A DNA stretch of 42,021 bases from Chloroflexota bacterium (GCA_026707665.1 JAPOWK010000078.1:1-42021), one strand, 5' to 3'; positions 24,613-33,555 are shown, counted from the first letter of the stretch. Notes: a model not told the origin generated them from the letters alone. Program-made: numbers and translations.

Positions 24613-25232
24613 GATCCCTCTGCCTCGGTCTTTTCCGAATCAGGGAATTGGTGGAGCAGGCTGCCGGCTTCGTCGTAAAATTCGACCGATTCGATGACTC
24701 GAGACTTCGCACCGTTGACAGCCAAATAGCTGCCATGAACGGGCTGCAATTCTGTGACGCTATCATCTTGCCAGGAGACGACGACATTTGCCGCGTCCCC
24801 GCTGTAGCCAAAGGCAACGCTGAAGGTAATGCGCGGCCAACTGCGCATTCCCCAATATTGGTCAATGGAATAGCGGTCGGAGACGCAATGCGCGTTTGCA
24901 CGGCCAACACCAATATCGGAAGGACGGCTGGCGCCCTTAATCCAGATAAGCCCGATGCACGGCATCGTCTCGGCTCCGTGCCATTCGACGAGATATAGCG
25001 TCCCTCGGTCTTCACTGACGTTCAGTTCATTCAGAATCGCGAAAGATTGCGCGTTCTCATAGCGCTGGTTGAGAAGGATATCCTCCGGCGACATCCGTGT
25101 ATCGATACTCTCAATCAGACCAAAGAGTGAAGCTGCCAGCATAAGTCCGGTAACGAATGCGATTGTAAGAAGCGAAATTGCCAGTTTCGGCAACCTGCGA
25201 GTACGCTGTCGCTCATCGTTCTTTATCTTCAT
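24609..25232 (-). CDS. Membrane-anchored hypothetical protein
   Basis: This 207-residue protein has a basic N-terminus, a TM helix at about residues 15-37 (LAISLLTIAFVTGLMLAASL) and an extracytoplasmic domain without recognised family motifs. It is paralogous to the next gene, sharing the spacing of two cysteines and the 'V.V.W....T...P.HGSY' segment followed by an F-x-x-x-G-x-L-L-x-x ending. I use ATG 25232 (after GAGTGACC); a longer TTG start at 25316 would add 28 residues without a ribosome site. The pair probably arose by tandem duplication and forms a two-gene unit. Confidence 0.7.
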   Translation of the reverse strand: MKIKNDERQRTRRLPKLAISLLTIAFVTGLMLAASLFGLIESIDTRMSPEDILLNQRYENAQSFAILNELNVSEDRGTLYLVEWHGAETMPCIGLIWIKGASRPSDIGVGRANAHCVSDRYSIDQYWGMRSWPRITFSVAFGYSGDAANVVVSWQDDSVTELQPVHGSYLAVNGAKSRVIESVEFYDEAGSLLHQFPDSEKTEAEGS

Positions 25233-25370
25233 GGGACGGTCACTCTTTGCAATCGCCCTTGCCCAGCGTCGATCGGATTCTCTGTTAGCGTACCGAGGTA
25301 GAAGGAAGGTTGTCAAGCACTGCGCGGACTGCGCTCGCTTTCCGATTTGCCCCTGGTAATGCGAATGCCG

Positions 25371-26552
25371 TTACGCAGTCTCGTGCCGCCGCCAAGAGCC
25401 GTCCGCCAGGATCTCGCCGATCGCCAGCATCGCCGCCCGAATTTCGTCATCGCTGTTGTAGAAATGGGGCGCGATGCGGATGCCGGCTTGGGGGCGGAAG
25501 TCGATCTTGATATCGCGCGCCAGCAGCTCCTTTGAGACTTCGTAGGCATGCGGCGGATTGACCGTCACCGTGCCAGCGCGCTGGGCGGGATCGCGCGGCG
25601 AAACGACCTCATAGCCCATTTCATCGGCGAGATCGATGAGCAGCGCCGTTTGCCGCCTCGACTTTTCGCGGATGGCGGCGACGCCGACCTGGGCGATGAT
25701 ATCGACGCCGGGCTGGATGGCGTGCAGAGAGGCGATGCCCGGCGTGCCATTCATCAGCCGATAGGCGTCGTCGCGCAATTCGAGCTTCTCGACGTCAAAC
25801 GCGAAAGGAGACGCGCTGGCGAACCAGCCGGTCACTTTGGGATTGAGCGATGGCAGCAGGTCGGGGCGCACATACATGAAGACGCCGCCCGGCCCGCCAC
25901 AAAGCCACTTGAGCACGCCGCCGATGTAATAGTCGACATCCCAGGCGCCGACATCCACCGGAATGACGCCGACGCTATGGTAGCCATTTAAGACGACTTG
26001 GGCGCCGACGCTATGCGCTTTCGCGGTGATCGCCCGCGCCGGCATGATGAAAGCGCTGCGGAAGAGCACGTGTGACGTGCTGACCAGACGCGTCGATTCG
26101 TCGATGGCGTCTAGCAGCTCGTCAACATCAATGTGAGTGCCATCGCGGGAACGGATCATCTGAATGCGCATGTGATCCGGCAGCCAACTGCGCAGCGCGT
26201 AGACATCGCTGGGGAAATCCAGATCGGTGATGACCACTTTGTCGCGCCGCGGGTCGCTGAAGTCCAGCGCGCCGAAGAGGATGCTGTTGGCGATGCTGGC
26301 GTTCTGATGCACCAGGACGCTGTTCTCGGCCGCGCCCATCAGCGGGGCGATCTTGTTCCCGACCGTCTGCGGCAATTCAAACCAGCCAGTTCCCCAAGCC
26401 GAAACGCCCTGCTCCGCCCAGGTATCCGCGTAGTTTTGCAACCCCTCGTAGACGCCGCGCGGCATGGCGCCGAGGGAGTTGCTGATGAGATAGTTGCAAG
26501 CGCTGAGGATGGGAAACTCGTCGCGCCATTGCAAAAGCGGGTCTTTGGTCAT
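25371..26552 (-). CDS. Class V aminotransferase-fold PLP enzyme (kynureninase/cysteine desulfurase-like)
   Basis: This 393-residue fold-type I PLP protein has the class V aminotransferase / kynureninase pattern: 'VHQNASIANSILFGAL' near the phosphate site, 'STSHVLFRSAFIMP', and the PLP-binding Lys K215 in 'GGVLKWLCGGPGG', with 'GTPGIASLHA' further on. The residue that normally pairs with the pyridine nitrogen of PLP is Asp, in a 'D-G-Y/Q-H' context; here the sequence is 'VVLNGYHSVG' with Asn189. That change usually weakens the electron sink, so the reaction may differ from family norms. The substrate is unknown. Start is ATG 26552. It lies immediately after the glycosyltransferase array on the same strand (61 bp), possibly part of the same transcript. 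Confidence 0.8.
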   Translation of the reverse strand: MTKDPLLQWRDEFPILSACNYLISNSLGAMPRGVYEGLQNYADTWAEQGVSAWGTGWFELPQTVGNKIAPLMGAAENSVLVHQNASIANSILFGALDFSDPRRDKVVITDLDFPSDVYALRSWLPDHMRIQMIRSRDGTHIDVDELLDAIDESTRLVSTSHVLFRSAFIMPARAITAKAHSVGAQVVLNGYHSVGVIPVDVGAWDVDYYIGGVLKWLCGGPGGVFMYVRPDLLPSLNPKVTGWFASASPFAFDVEKLELRDDAYRLMNGTPGIASLHAIQPGVDIIAQVGVAAIREKSRRQTALLIDLADEMGYEVVSPRDPAQRAGTVTVNPPHAYEVSKELLARDIKIDFRPQAGIRIAPHFYNSDDEIRAAMLAIGEILADGSWRRHETA

Positions 26553-26613
26553 GAGGCAGCCTTCGGTTGATTGATCGGGATCAGTCCATCATTGTAACCC
26601 AATCGCCGGAGAA

Positions 26614-27579
26614 TCAGCGACCGAAGTGATGCCGCCGCCAATGGAGCAACATTTGCCAGCGCCGCGGGGTCATGGCTTCCAGGCGTCGGTTCAGTTCGGC
26701 GTTTATCAAGGGCAGGTCATTCGCCACGAGCGCCTGAGATGCGACCAAGGCGTCCAACAGTCGCCTTATTTCGCGCCGGAACATTCGCCGTTCCCGCCAG
26801 TCAAGTTTTATTCCCGTGCTCAGCCAATCCAATCGATCAATGAAGTCGGGCGTCGCCTCCGCACCAACTCGCTGCAGCCAGCGCCGCCTGATGGTTTGCG
26901 CCGCATCAATTCTGCGCGGGACATTTTTGCCGCTCATATTGTTCCCGTGTTGACGATACAGATAGAGGCGTTCAGGCAAGTTAGCGCAGCGCGTTTTTGA
27001 GACCGCGCGCGTATAGAAATCGGTATCCTGGGTCGACATTGGCCAGCGCTCAAATGGTCCCGCCTGCTCCCATACTTCACGCCTCATCATCACCGCTGCG
27101 CCACTCATGGCCGCATCAAGCATGAGCAATCTCAAGACGATTTCCGCATGGCGCAAGGGGTAATCCTTGGCGGATACGTGCTGCAAATCTTGATCAACAA
27201 ACTGGACGCGGGCGCCTAGCAGCCCTAACTCGGGGTGGCTCTGTAGGAAATCGAGCTTCGTTTGCAGGCGTCCCGGCAGGCTGACGTCATCGCAATCCAT
27301 CAGGGCGATGTACTCGCCGCGCGATTCAGCGATAGCGCGATTTTGTGCGTCGGCTTGACCGCCGTTGGTTTCCAGTTGGATAAGCCTGACTCGGCCATCG
27401 CGCCGCAGGTATTCGCGAATGATTTCCGCCGAGCCATCCTGCGAGCCGTCATCGACGATGATGAACTCGAAGTCGGCAAAGGTCTGGCCCAGGATGCTGT
27501 CGATCGCTTCGGCCAGGTATTTCTCGCCGTTGTACACGGGCATGACGACTGACACCAAGGGAACGCGATTTCCAGCCAT
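26614..27579 (-). CDS. GT2 glycosyltransferase, array member 10 (last)
   Basis: This 321-residue GT-A fold glycosyltransferase is the last of ten paralogues. Motifs: 'VSVVMPVYNGEKYLAEAI' at the N-terminus, 'IIVDDGSQDGS', and the metal/sugar-binding 'ALMDCDDVSLPGRL' (MDCDD). The acceptor part contains 'MMRREVWEQAGPF' and 'TQDTDFYTRAV'. The C-terminus ends 'WQMLLHWRRHHFGR', the shortest version of the array tail. It transfers a sugar from a nucleotide donor in the cytoplasm; donor and acceptor are unknown. ATG 27579 is one base after the previous stop. Bases 27426-27575 (N-terminal coding part) are identical to 29399-29548 in member 8. Confidence 0.88.
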   Translation of the reverse strand: MAGNRVPLVSVVMPVYNGEKYLAEAIDSILGQTFADFEFIIVDDGSQDGSAEIIREYLRRDGRVRLIQLETNGGQADAQNRAIAESRGEYIALMDCDDVSLPGRLQTKLDFLQSHPELGLLGARVQFVDQDLQHVSAKDYPLRHAEIVLRLLMLDAAMSGAAVMMRREVWEQAGPFERWPMSTQDTDFYTRAVSKTRCANLPERLYLYRQHGNNMSGKNVPRRIDAAQTIRRRWLQRVGAEATPDFIDRLDWLSTGIKLDWRERRMFRREIRRLLDALVASQALVANDLPLINAELNRRLEAMTPRRWQMLLHWRRHHFGR

Positions 27580-27580
27580 A

Positions 27581-28564
27581 CTAAACCGCCGTTTCGCTGT
27601 TCCCTGATCCGAAGTGATGCCGCCGCCAATGACAGAACATCTGCCACAGGCGAGGGCTCGCCTGCTCCAGTCGTCTATTCATCAGGGCAATCAAATGAGG
27701 TCTTTCGCTGGCATCAATCCACTCGGCAGCAATCATCGTGTCAATCAGACGCTTGATATCACGTTTCGCGCCTCTCCGCTCGCGCCAGCTTAAGGTAAAC
27801 CAGGGTCTGATTCTGGCGAGTCGATCCACAGACTCCATTGGCGCCTCGCCCCACAAGCGCTCTAGTCGGCGCACCCTCGTCAAGAGCCCGTCTTGACCAC
27901 GCCTGGGATTGTCATGGGATGTCTGCTGCCCCTCATTCCGGCGGTAGATATACAAAATCTCCGGAATGTTGGCAAACTTCGTCCGACCCATCAGACGTGT
28001 CACCAAGTCACGATCGGCGCTATATTGGAACGTCGGGTCGAAACAGCCGACTTTCAAGAACAGATCGCGTCTCATCATCAGCGTACCATGAAGGAAGGGA
28101 ACGCCGATAAAACAGTCCATCATGATTAGGGCGTGACGCCGGGCCGGCTTACGGTCGTAACTGGGCCGCATATCTTCAAACACGACGCGAGAGTGCACGC
28201 CGACTGCGCCAATCTCAGCATTTGACTCCATGAATTTCACTTGTTTCCTCAGGCGTTCGGGAAGGCTGATATCATCACAATCCATTAAGGCAACATATAA
28301 GCCATTGGCGGCGGCGATGCCGCTATTGCGCGCAGCAGCCACACCTGTATTCACCTTCAGCGGCACAATCTGAATGCGCTCATCGCCTTTGGCGTACGAT
28401 TGGATAATCTCGGCCGAGCGGTCTTGCGAGCCGTCATCTACAATCACAAATTCGAAATCGGCGAAAGTTTGGTCCAGGATGCTCTCAATCGCTTCGGCGA
28501 GGTATTTCTCACCGTTGTACACCGACATGACGACTGACACCAAGGGAGTGGATCTTGCTGTCAA
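27581..28564 (-). CDS. GT2 glycosyltransferase, array member 9
   Basis: This 327-residue GT2 enzyme has 'VSVVMSVYNGEKYLAEAIES', 'VIVDDGSQDRS' and 'ALMDCDDISLPERL'. Its middle (acceptor) region, with 'DCFIGVPFLHGTLMMRRDLF' and 'YSADRDLVTRLMGRTKFANI', differs from its neighbours. The C-terminal tail 'WQMFCHWRRHHFGSG' is conserved. Translation starts at TTG 28564, one base after the stop codon of member 8, with no independent Shine-Dalgarno, so it probably depends on translational coupling. Specificity is unknown. Confidence 0.87.
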   Translation of the reverse strand: MTARSTPLVSVVMSVYNGEKYLAEAIESILDQTFADFEFVIVDDGSQDRSAEIIQSYAKGDERIQIVPLKVNTGVAAARNSGIAAANGLYVALMDCDDISLPERLRKQVKFMESNAEIGAVGVHSRVVFEDMRPSYDRKPARRHALIMMDCFIGVPFLHGTLMMRRDLFLKVGCFDPTFQYSADRDLVTRLMGRTKFANIPEILYIYRRNEGQQTSHDNPRRGQDGLLTRVRRLERLWGEAPMESVDRLARIRPWFTLSWRERRGAKRDIKRLIDTMIAAEWIDASERPHLIALMNRRLEQASPRLWQMFCHWRRHHFGSGNSETAV

Positions 28565-28565
28565 A

Positions 28566-29552
28566 CTAATTCGCTTTCTTTCTTTTGCCCGACCCGAAAT
28601 GATGCCGACGCCAATGCAAGAACATCTGCCAGCTGCGCGGCGTCGTGGATTCCAAGCGTCTGCTCATTTCGGCTTCAAATAGACATTTGTCGTTGGCATT
28701 CAACATAGAAGCGGCGACCATGGCGTCGATCAGCCGCACGATATCACGCCGGAGCAGCTGCCTTCCCAACCAACCCGTTTTCGTGCAATCACGCAGCCGA
28801 TCCCACCTTGCAAGGGAAGACTGCGGCGCCTTGCCCCAAAGATGATTAAGCCAGCGCTGCCGTGTCGCAAAGGATTCGCTCTTCTGAATGTCATATCGAG
28901 TCGCGGATGTCTGCGTATCATACCGCCGGTGTAGATAAAGCGCGTCGGGCAAATTGGCGAATCTCGTTTTCCCAAACAAGCGCGAAAACAGCTCTTTGTC
29001 ATCCGAGGCTCTGATCGATTCGTCGTAACCGCCGACGGCGGTCAGAGTATTGCGCCTTGCCATTATCGTGGGACCCGAAACAGAGGAGAGACCAAGACTC
29101 CAATGCAGGAGGATGAAAGCATGCTGCACAGGCATTTCGCGAGGTTGAAAGGTAGAACTATCCATAAACCTGGATGTATATCCTGTGCCGACCAGGCCGA
29201 TATCTGGATGAGACTTTAAGAAGTCAACCTGCTTCTCGATTCGTTGCGGCCGGCTAATGTCGTCATGGTCCATCGCCGCAATATACTCGCCACAGGACGC
29301 GGCGATGCCACTGTTCCTTGCCGATGTTAAACCTAGATTGTGCTCGTGTTGAACAAGGCGGATGCGTTCATCTCTCTTGGAATAGTCGCGAATGATTGCC
29401 GCCGAGCCATCCTGCGAGCCGTCATCGACGATGATGAACTCGAAGTCGGCAAAGGTCTGGCCCAGGATGCTGTCGATCGCTTCGGCCAGGTATTTCTCGC
29501 CGTTGTACACGGGCATGACGACTGACACCAAGGGAACGCGATTTCCAGTCAA
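28566..29552 (-). CDS. GT2 glycosyltransferase, array member 8
   Basis: This 328-residue GT2 enzyme has 'VSVVMPVYNGEKYLAEAI', 'IIVDDGSQDGS' and 'AAMDHDDISRPQRI' (MDHDD, a His variant of the usual MDCDD). Its acceptor region has 'ASDDKELFSRLFGKTRFANL', and the tail is 'WQMFLHWRRHHFGSG'. An upstream ATG in frame (29618) would run 66 bases into member 7; I use TTG 29552, which overlaps the preceding stop as TTGA and gives the length seen in the other members. The first 150 coding bases are identical to those of member 10. Confidence 0.86.
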   Translation of the reverse strand: MTGNRVPLVSVVMPVYNGEKYLAEAIDSILGQTFADFEFIIVDDGSQDGSAAIIRDYSKRDERIRLVQHEHNLGLTSARNSGIAASCGEYIAAMDHDDISRPQRIEKQVDFLKSHPDIGLVGTGYTSRFMDSSTFQPREMPVQHAFILLHWSLGLSSVSGPTIMARRNTLTAVGGYDESIRASDDKELFSRLFGKTRFANLPDALYLHRRYDTQTSATRYDIQKSESFATRQRWLNHLWGKAPQSSLARWDRLRDCTKTGWLGRQLLRRDIVRLIDAMVAASMLNANDKCLFEAEMSRRLESTTPRSWQMFLHWRRHHFGSGKRKKAN

Positions 29553-30535
29553 TTGAATCCGCCTTGTTTTTCTCCGACTCCAAAATGGTGGCGCTGCCAA
29601 TGCAGGAACATCTGCCAAAGGCGCGGGGTCGCGCTTTCCAAAAGGCGTCGAATGTGCGCGGAGACGAGACCCCTGTCATTGGGATCGATAATGCCAGCGC
29701 CGATCATGGCGTCCAGAAGCCGCAGCATATCCTGGCTTGCCGCGCGCCGTTCCCGCCAGCCAAGCTTCGCGTTCATTTGCATCCGTTCGAATCGGGCCAG
29801 CGTTGATGGTGGCGCCACGCCCCAGAGCCGCTGGAGGAGGCGCGCTCGCACTTCCCGAGCCTGCGCCTTGAGAGACGCGTCCCGCGATGTATGATTCTGC
29901 GCCTCATGCCGGCGATACAGCAGTAGCGGCTCAGGTAGATTGGCGAATTGCGCGCGCCACATCAGGCGCGTCCATAGCTCAGGATCGATCGCGGTCCGCC
30001 GTGAAGGCTCATAACCGCCGACGCTTTCAAGCAATTGGCGCCGAAGCATCACTGTCGGATGCACAAGAAACGAGCCGACAAACACATTGAATGCAATGAG
30101 AGCATGTTGTTCCGGCAAGTCAAAGGGATAGAGCGGCAGCAGGTCTTCGTTCACAGCCCGCGCGCCAGCGCCCAGCACCCCGATGGAGGGATTGTTCCGC
30201 AGGTGCTCAACTTGCCTTTCCAGGCGCTGCGGCAAGCAGACGTCATCGCAATCCATCACCGCAATGTATTCTGCGGAAGCCAGGGTCATTGCATGGTTGC
30301 GGGCGTCCGCCACGCCTACGTTGCGCTCGAGTTTCAAGAACCGGATTCGGTCGTCTCGCGCTTCATAAGCCTGGATCAGGTCCGCGGAGCCATCCTGCGA
30401 TCCGTCATCGACGATGATGAATTCAAAATCAGAGAAGGTCTGCCCGAGGATGCTTTCAATCGCTTCGGCGACAAACTTTTCGCCGTTGTACACAGGCATG
30501 ACAACTGACACGGAGGGCGGCGTTTTGTCAGTCAA
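29549..30535 (-). CDS. GT2 glycosyltransferase, array member 7
   Basis: This 328-residue GT2 enzyme has 'VSVVMPVYNGEKFVAEAI', 'IIVDDGSQDGS' and 'AVMDCDDVCLPQRL'. Its middle region includes 'FVGSFLVHPTVMLRRQLLES' and 'IDPELWTRLMWRAQFANL', and the tail 'WQMFLHWQRHHFGVG' has Gln in place of the first Arg. It starts at TTG 30535, so the eight bases TTGACTGA are shared with the end of member 6 in another frame. There is no spacer for a separate promoter. Confidence 0.87.
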   Translation of the reverse strand: MTDKTPPSVSVVMPVYNGEKFVAEAIESILGQTFSDFEFIIVDDGSQDGSADLIQAYEARDDRIRFLKLERNVGVADARNHAMTLASAEYIAVMDCDDVCLPQRLERQVEHLRNNPSIGVLGAGARAVNEDLLPLYPFDLPEQHALIAFNVFVGSFLVHPTVMLRRQLLESVGGYEPSRRTAIDPELWTRLMWRAQFANLPEPLLLYRRHEAQNHTSRDASLKAQAREVRARLLQRLWGVAPPSTLARFERMQMNAKLGWRERRAASQDMLRLLDAMIGAGIIDPNDRGLVSAHIRRLLESATPRLWQMFLHWQRHHFGVGEKQGGFN

Positions 30536-31532
30536 GCCAAACCGCCTTTTCCCACTTCCCCGGTCCGAAATGATGCCGGCGCCAGTGGCAGATTTTCTGC
30601 CAAAGGCGCGGGCAGGTCTGCTCCAACCGGCGGTTCATCTCGGCGATTAGCAGTGGTCTTTCGCTCGGATCGACCATTTTCCGCTCGATCAAGGACGCAA
30701 TCAAGCGCCGCAAGTCCGCTTTTGCCGCTCGCCGTTCCGACCAGTTCAGTTGATCCTGAAGCCGCAGCCGCCGAAAGCGCATCAGCGTGTCATCCGTCAC
30801 TTCATCCCATAGCGCATTTAGTTTCCACCGCTCATAGGTGAAATCGTGACGCGCACCGCGTGACAAATTGCTAGATGAAAGGTTGGAGTCGTGCAGTCGC
30901 TGAACATAGAGAATCTCGGGCAGATTGGCAAATCGTATGCGAGTCTGGACAAGCAGGCGGATGTAGAGATCGGCCTCCTCTCCATCGCGCAAGCCGTCGG
31001 TAAAACCGCCGACAGTCCGCAGCGGCTGACTGCGAATCATGAGGCCGCCCGTAACTAAGGCGACGACTCCGGTAAGCAGACTCAGGACAATCGGCGCGTG
31101 CAGACGCCGCCCGGCATTTATGCCGAACTGAACGGTCAAATCGTGATTGACCATCTTGGAGCGCACCCCCACGGCGCCGATTTCAGGATTCTCCTGCAGG
31201 AAACTGAGCTGCTGTACCAGGCGGGTTGGCAAGCTGATATCGTCAGAGTCCATGAGGGCGAGGAATTCGCCGCCGGCTTCGTCGATGCCGCGGTTTCGGG
31301 CGGTGGCAACGCCCATGTTGCCTTCCTGCCGCAGCAAGCGCACGCGGCCGTCCTGCCTTTCGTATTCCCGAATGATCTCAGGAGACCGGTCTTGCGAGCC
31401 ATCATCGACGATGATGAGTTCAAAATCGGAGAAGGTCTGCCCGAGGATGCTTTCGATCGCTTCGGCGACATACTTCTCTCTGTCGTAGACGGGCATGACA
31501 ACCGATACCAAGGGCGGCGTTTTGTCAGTCAA
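30528..31532 (-). CDS. GT2 glycosyltransferase, array member 6
   Basis: This 334-residue GT2 enzyme has 'VSVVMPVYDREKYVAEAI', 'IIVDDGSQDRS' and 'ALMDSDDISLPTRL'. It belongs to the subtype with 'VTGGLMIRSQPLRTVGGFTD' and 'RFANLPEILYVQRLHDSN' shared with members 2 and 5. The tail is 'WQKICHWRRHHFGPG'. TTG 31532 (TTGACTGA junction) is preferred over an ATG at 31565 because it gives the standard length. Bases 31267-31478 are identical to 32267-32478 in member 5, exactly 1000 bp away, indicating recent duplication or conversion. Confidence 0.87.
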   Translation of the reverse strand: MTDKTPPLVSVVMPVYDREKYVAEAIESILGQTFSDFELIIVDDGSQDRSPEIIREYERQDGRVRLLRQEGNMGVATARNRGIDEAGGEFLALMDSDDISLPTRLVQQLSFLQENPEIGAVGVRSKMVNHDLTVQFGINAGRRLHAPIVLSLLTGVVALVTGGLMIRSQPLRTVGGFTDGLRDGEEADLYIRLLVQTRIRFANLPEILYVQRLHDSNLSSSNLSRGARHDFTYERWKLNALWDEVTDDTLMRFRRLRLQDQLNWSERRAAKADLRRLIASLIERKMVDPSERPLLIAEMNRRLEQTCPRLWQKICHWRRHHFGPGKWEKAVWLD

Positions 31533-32532
31533 GCCGAACCGCCTCATCCCATTTCCCTGAGCCAAAATGATGCCGCCGCCAGTGGCAGATTTTCTGCCAA
31601 AGGCGCGGGCTAGTCTGCTCTAGCCGGCGATTCATGTCCGCGATTAGTAGTGGTCTTTCGCTCGCATCAACCATTTGCCGCTCGATCAAGGACTCAATCA
31701 GGCGCTGCAAGTCCGCTTTTGCCGCTCGCCGTTCCGACCAGTTCAGTTTATGCTGAAGCCGCAGCCGCCGAAAGCGCATCAGCGTATCATCCGTCACTTC
31801 GTCCCATAGCGCGCTAAAGATTCTCCGCTGATAAGCAAATGCTTGACGGGCTGCGCGCGACGCACCGCTGGATGAACTGTTGGAGTCATGCAGTCGTTGC
31901 ACATAGAGAATCTCGGGCAGATTGGCAAATCGCATGCCGGTCTGGACAAGCAGGCGGACAAAGAGATCGGATTCCTCCTCCCCATAGCGCAAGCCGTCGG
32001 TAAAACCGCCGACAGTCCGCAGCGGCTGACTGCGAATCATAAGGCCGCCCGTAATTAAGGCGACGACGCCGGTAAACAAACTCAGGACAATCGGGGCGTG
32101 CAGACGCCGCCCGGCATTTATGCCGACCTGAACGGTCAAGTCGTGATTGGCCATCTTGGAGCGCACCCCTACGGCGCCGATATCAGGATTCTCCTGCAGG
32201 AAGCGGAGCTGTTGTTCCAGGCGGGTTGGCAAGCTGATATCGTCAGAGTCCATGAGGGCGAGGAACTCGCCGCCGGCTTCGTCGATGCCGCGGTTTCGGG
32301 CGGTGGCAACGCCCATGTTGCCTTCCTGCCGCAGCAAGCGCACGCGGCCGTCCTGCCTTTCGTATTCCCGAATGATCTCAGGAGACCGGTCTTGCGAGCC
32401 ATCATCGACGATGATGAGTTCAAAATCGGAGAAGGTCTGCCCGAGGATGCTTTCGATCGCTTCGGCGACATACTTCTCGCTGTTGTACACGGGCATGACA
32501 ACGGACACCAAAGGCGTCGTATTTTCAGTCAT
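31525..32532 (-). CDS. GT2 glycosyltransferase, array member 5
   Basis: This 335-residue GT2 enzyme is the closest relative of member 6. Motifs: 'VSVVMPVYNSEKYVAEAI', 'IIVDDGSQDRS' and 'ALMDSDDISLPTRL', then 'ITGGLMIRSQPLRTVGGFTD' with 'GEEESDLFVRLL'. The tail is 'WQKICHWRRHHFGSG'. It starts at ATG 32532; the bases ATGACTGA overlap the end of member 4. The 5' half is nearly identical to member 6, while the 3' half has diverged in the region likely to meet the acceptor. Confidence 0.88.
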   Translation of the reverse strand: MTENTTPLVSVVMPVYNSEKYVAEAIESILGQTFSDFELIIVDDGSQDRSPEIIREYERQDGRVRLLRQEGNMGVATARNRGIDEAGGEFLALMDSDDISLPTRLEQQLRFLQENPDIGAVGVRSKMANHDLTVQVGINAGRRLHAPIVLSLFTGVVALITGGLMIRSQPLRTVGGFTDGLRYGEEESDLFVRLLVQTGMRFANLPEILYVQRLHDSNSSSSGASRAARQAFAYQRRIFSALWDEVTDDTLMRFRRLRLQHKLNWSERRAAKADLQRLIESLIERQMVDASERPLLIADMNRRLEQTSPRLWQKICHWRRHHFGSGKWDEAVRLD

Positions 32533-33496
32533 AGTTATCAGCCTTTTCCTCGTTCCCCGGTCCGAAATGACGCCTGCGCCAATGACAGAACATTTGCCAA
32601 ACCCGGGGTGAAACTCTTTCCAGCTGCCGGTTCATCTCGGCAAGCAGAAAGCGTCGGTCGTCCGCCTGCACCCAATTGGCCGCAATCATCGCTTCAATGA
32701 GCCGCTTGATGTCACGTTTGGCGAGCCGACGTTCCCGCCAGCCGATCTTGTCTCGCCGTCTGACCCGCGCAAAGCGGTCCAGACTTGCCGGCGGCGCCTC
32801 GCCCCAGAGCTGGAATAGCAGGCGGCGCTTCAAATCTGCCCAAAGCCTCCTTGATTGATACGTGGAATGCAGCTGCCCATCGTGCTGGCGATACAAATAA
32901 AGATTCTCGGTCAGATTGGCCAGACGCGTCCGCGTGATCAGGCGCGAAACCAACTCGATATCAGCTGATCGAATCATTGACACGTCATAGCCACCGCAGG
33001 CTCTTACAATCTTACGCCTCATCATGACGGTCGTACCCACGACGCAAGGACCCAATATTAAGTCGTAAGCGATGCGAGCGTGCTTTTCCGACAAGCCAAA
33101 AGCGTGGTAAGGCTTCAGGTAAGCATCGGTCATCAGGGCGCCCGTGCCAACAGCGCCGATCTCGGGTTTGTCTCGCAAGTAAGCCACTTGTTTTTCCAGT
33201 CGCGCGGGCAGGCTCACATCATCGCAATCCATTCCGGTTACGAACTCGCCTCGCGCCATCTCAATGCCATGATTCCGCGCGGCCGCCTTCCCCCCATTTT
33301 TCTCCAGCTTGAAGAAACGGATTCGATCATCACGCGTTTCGTAAGACCGGACGATTTCCGCAGTGCTATCCTGCGATCCGTCATCGACGATGATGAACTC
33401 AAAGTCAGTGAAGGTCTGCTCCAGGATGCTTTCAATCGCTTCGGCGAGCCATTGTTCCCCGTCATATACTGACATGATAACCGAAACTGTGGGCAT
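32525..33496 (-). CDS. GT2 glycosyltransferase, array member 4
   Basis: This 323-residue GT2 enzyme begins 'MPTVSVIMSVYDGEQWLAEA' and has 'IIVDDGSQDST' and 'TGMDCDDVSLPARL'. With members 1 and 3 it forms a second subtype marked by 'GPCVVGTTVMMRRKIVRACG', 'SADIELVSRLI' and 'RLANLTENLYLYRQHD'. The tail is 'WQMFCHWRRRHFGPG'. It starts at ATG 33496 after a 59-bp gap from member 3, the only real spacer inside the array and therefore the likeliest place for an internal promoter or a recombination junction. Confidence 0.88.
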   Translation of the reverse strand: MPTVSVIMSVYDGEQWLAEAIESILEQTFTDFEFIIVDDGSQDSTAEIVRSYETRDDRIRFFKLEKNGGKAAARNHGIEMARGEFVTGMDCDDVSLPARLEKQVAYLRDKPEIGAVGTGALMTDAYLKPYHAFGLSEKHARIAYDLILGPCVVGTTVMMRRKIVRACGGYDVSMIRSADIELVSRLITRTRLANLTENLYLYRQHDGQLHSTYQSRRLWADLKRRLLFQLWGEAPPASLDRFARVRRRDKIGWRERRLAKRDIKRLIEAMIAANWVQADDRRFLLAEMNRQLERVSPRVWQMFCHWRRRHFGPGNEEKADNYD

Positions 33497-33555
33497 GGAC
33501 TGAACTCAGGCTAAGTTCGGGCGCTCGTAAAATCAATCATGACACAGTTGCGTAC

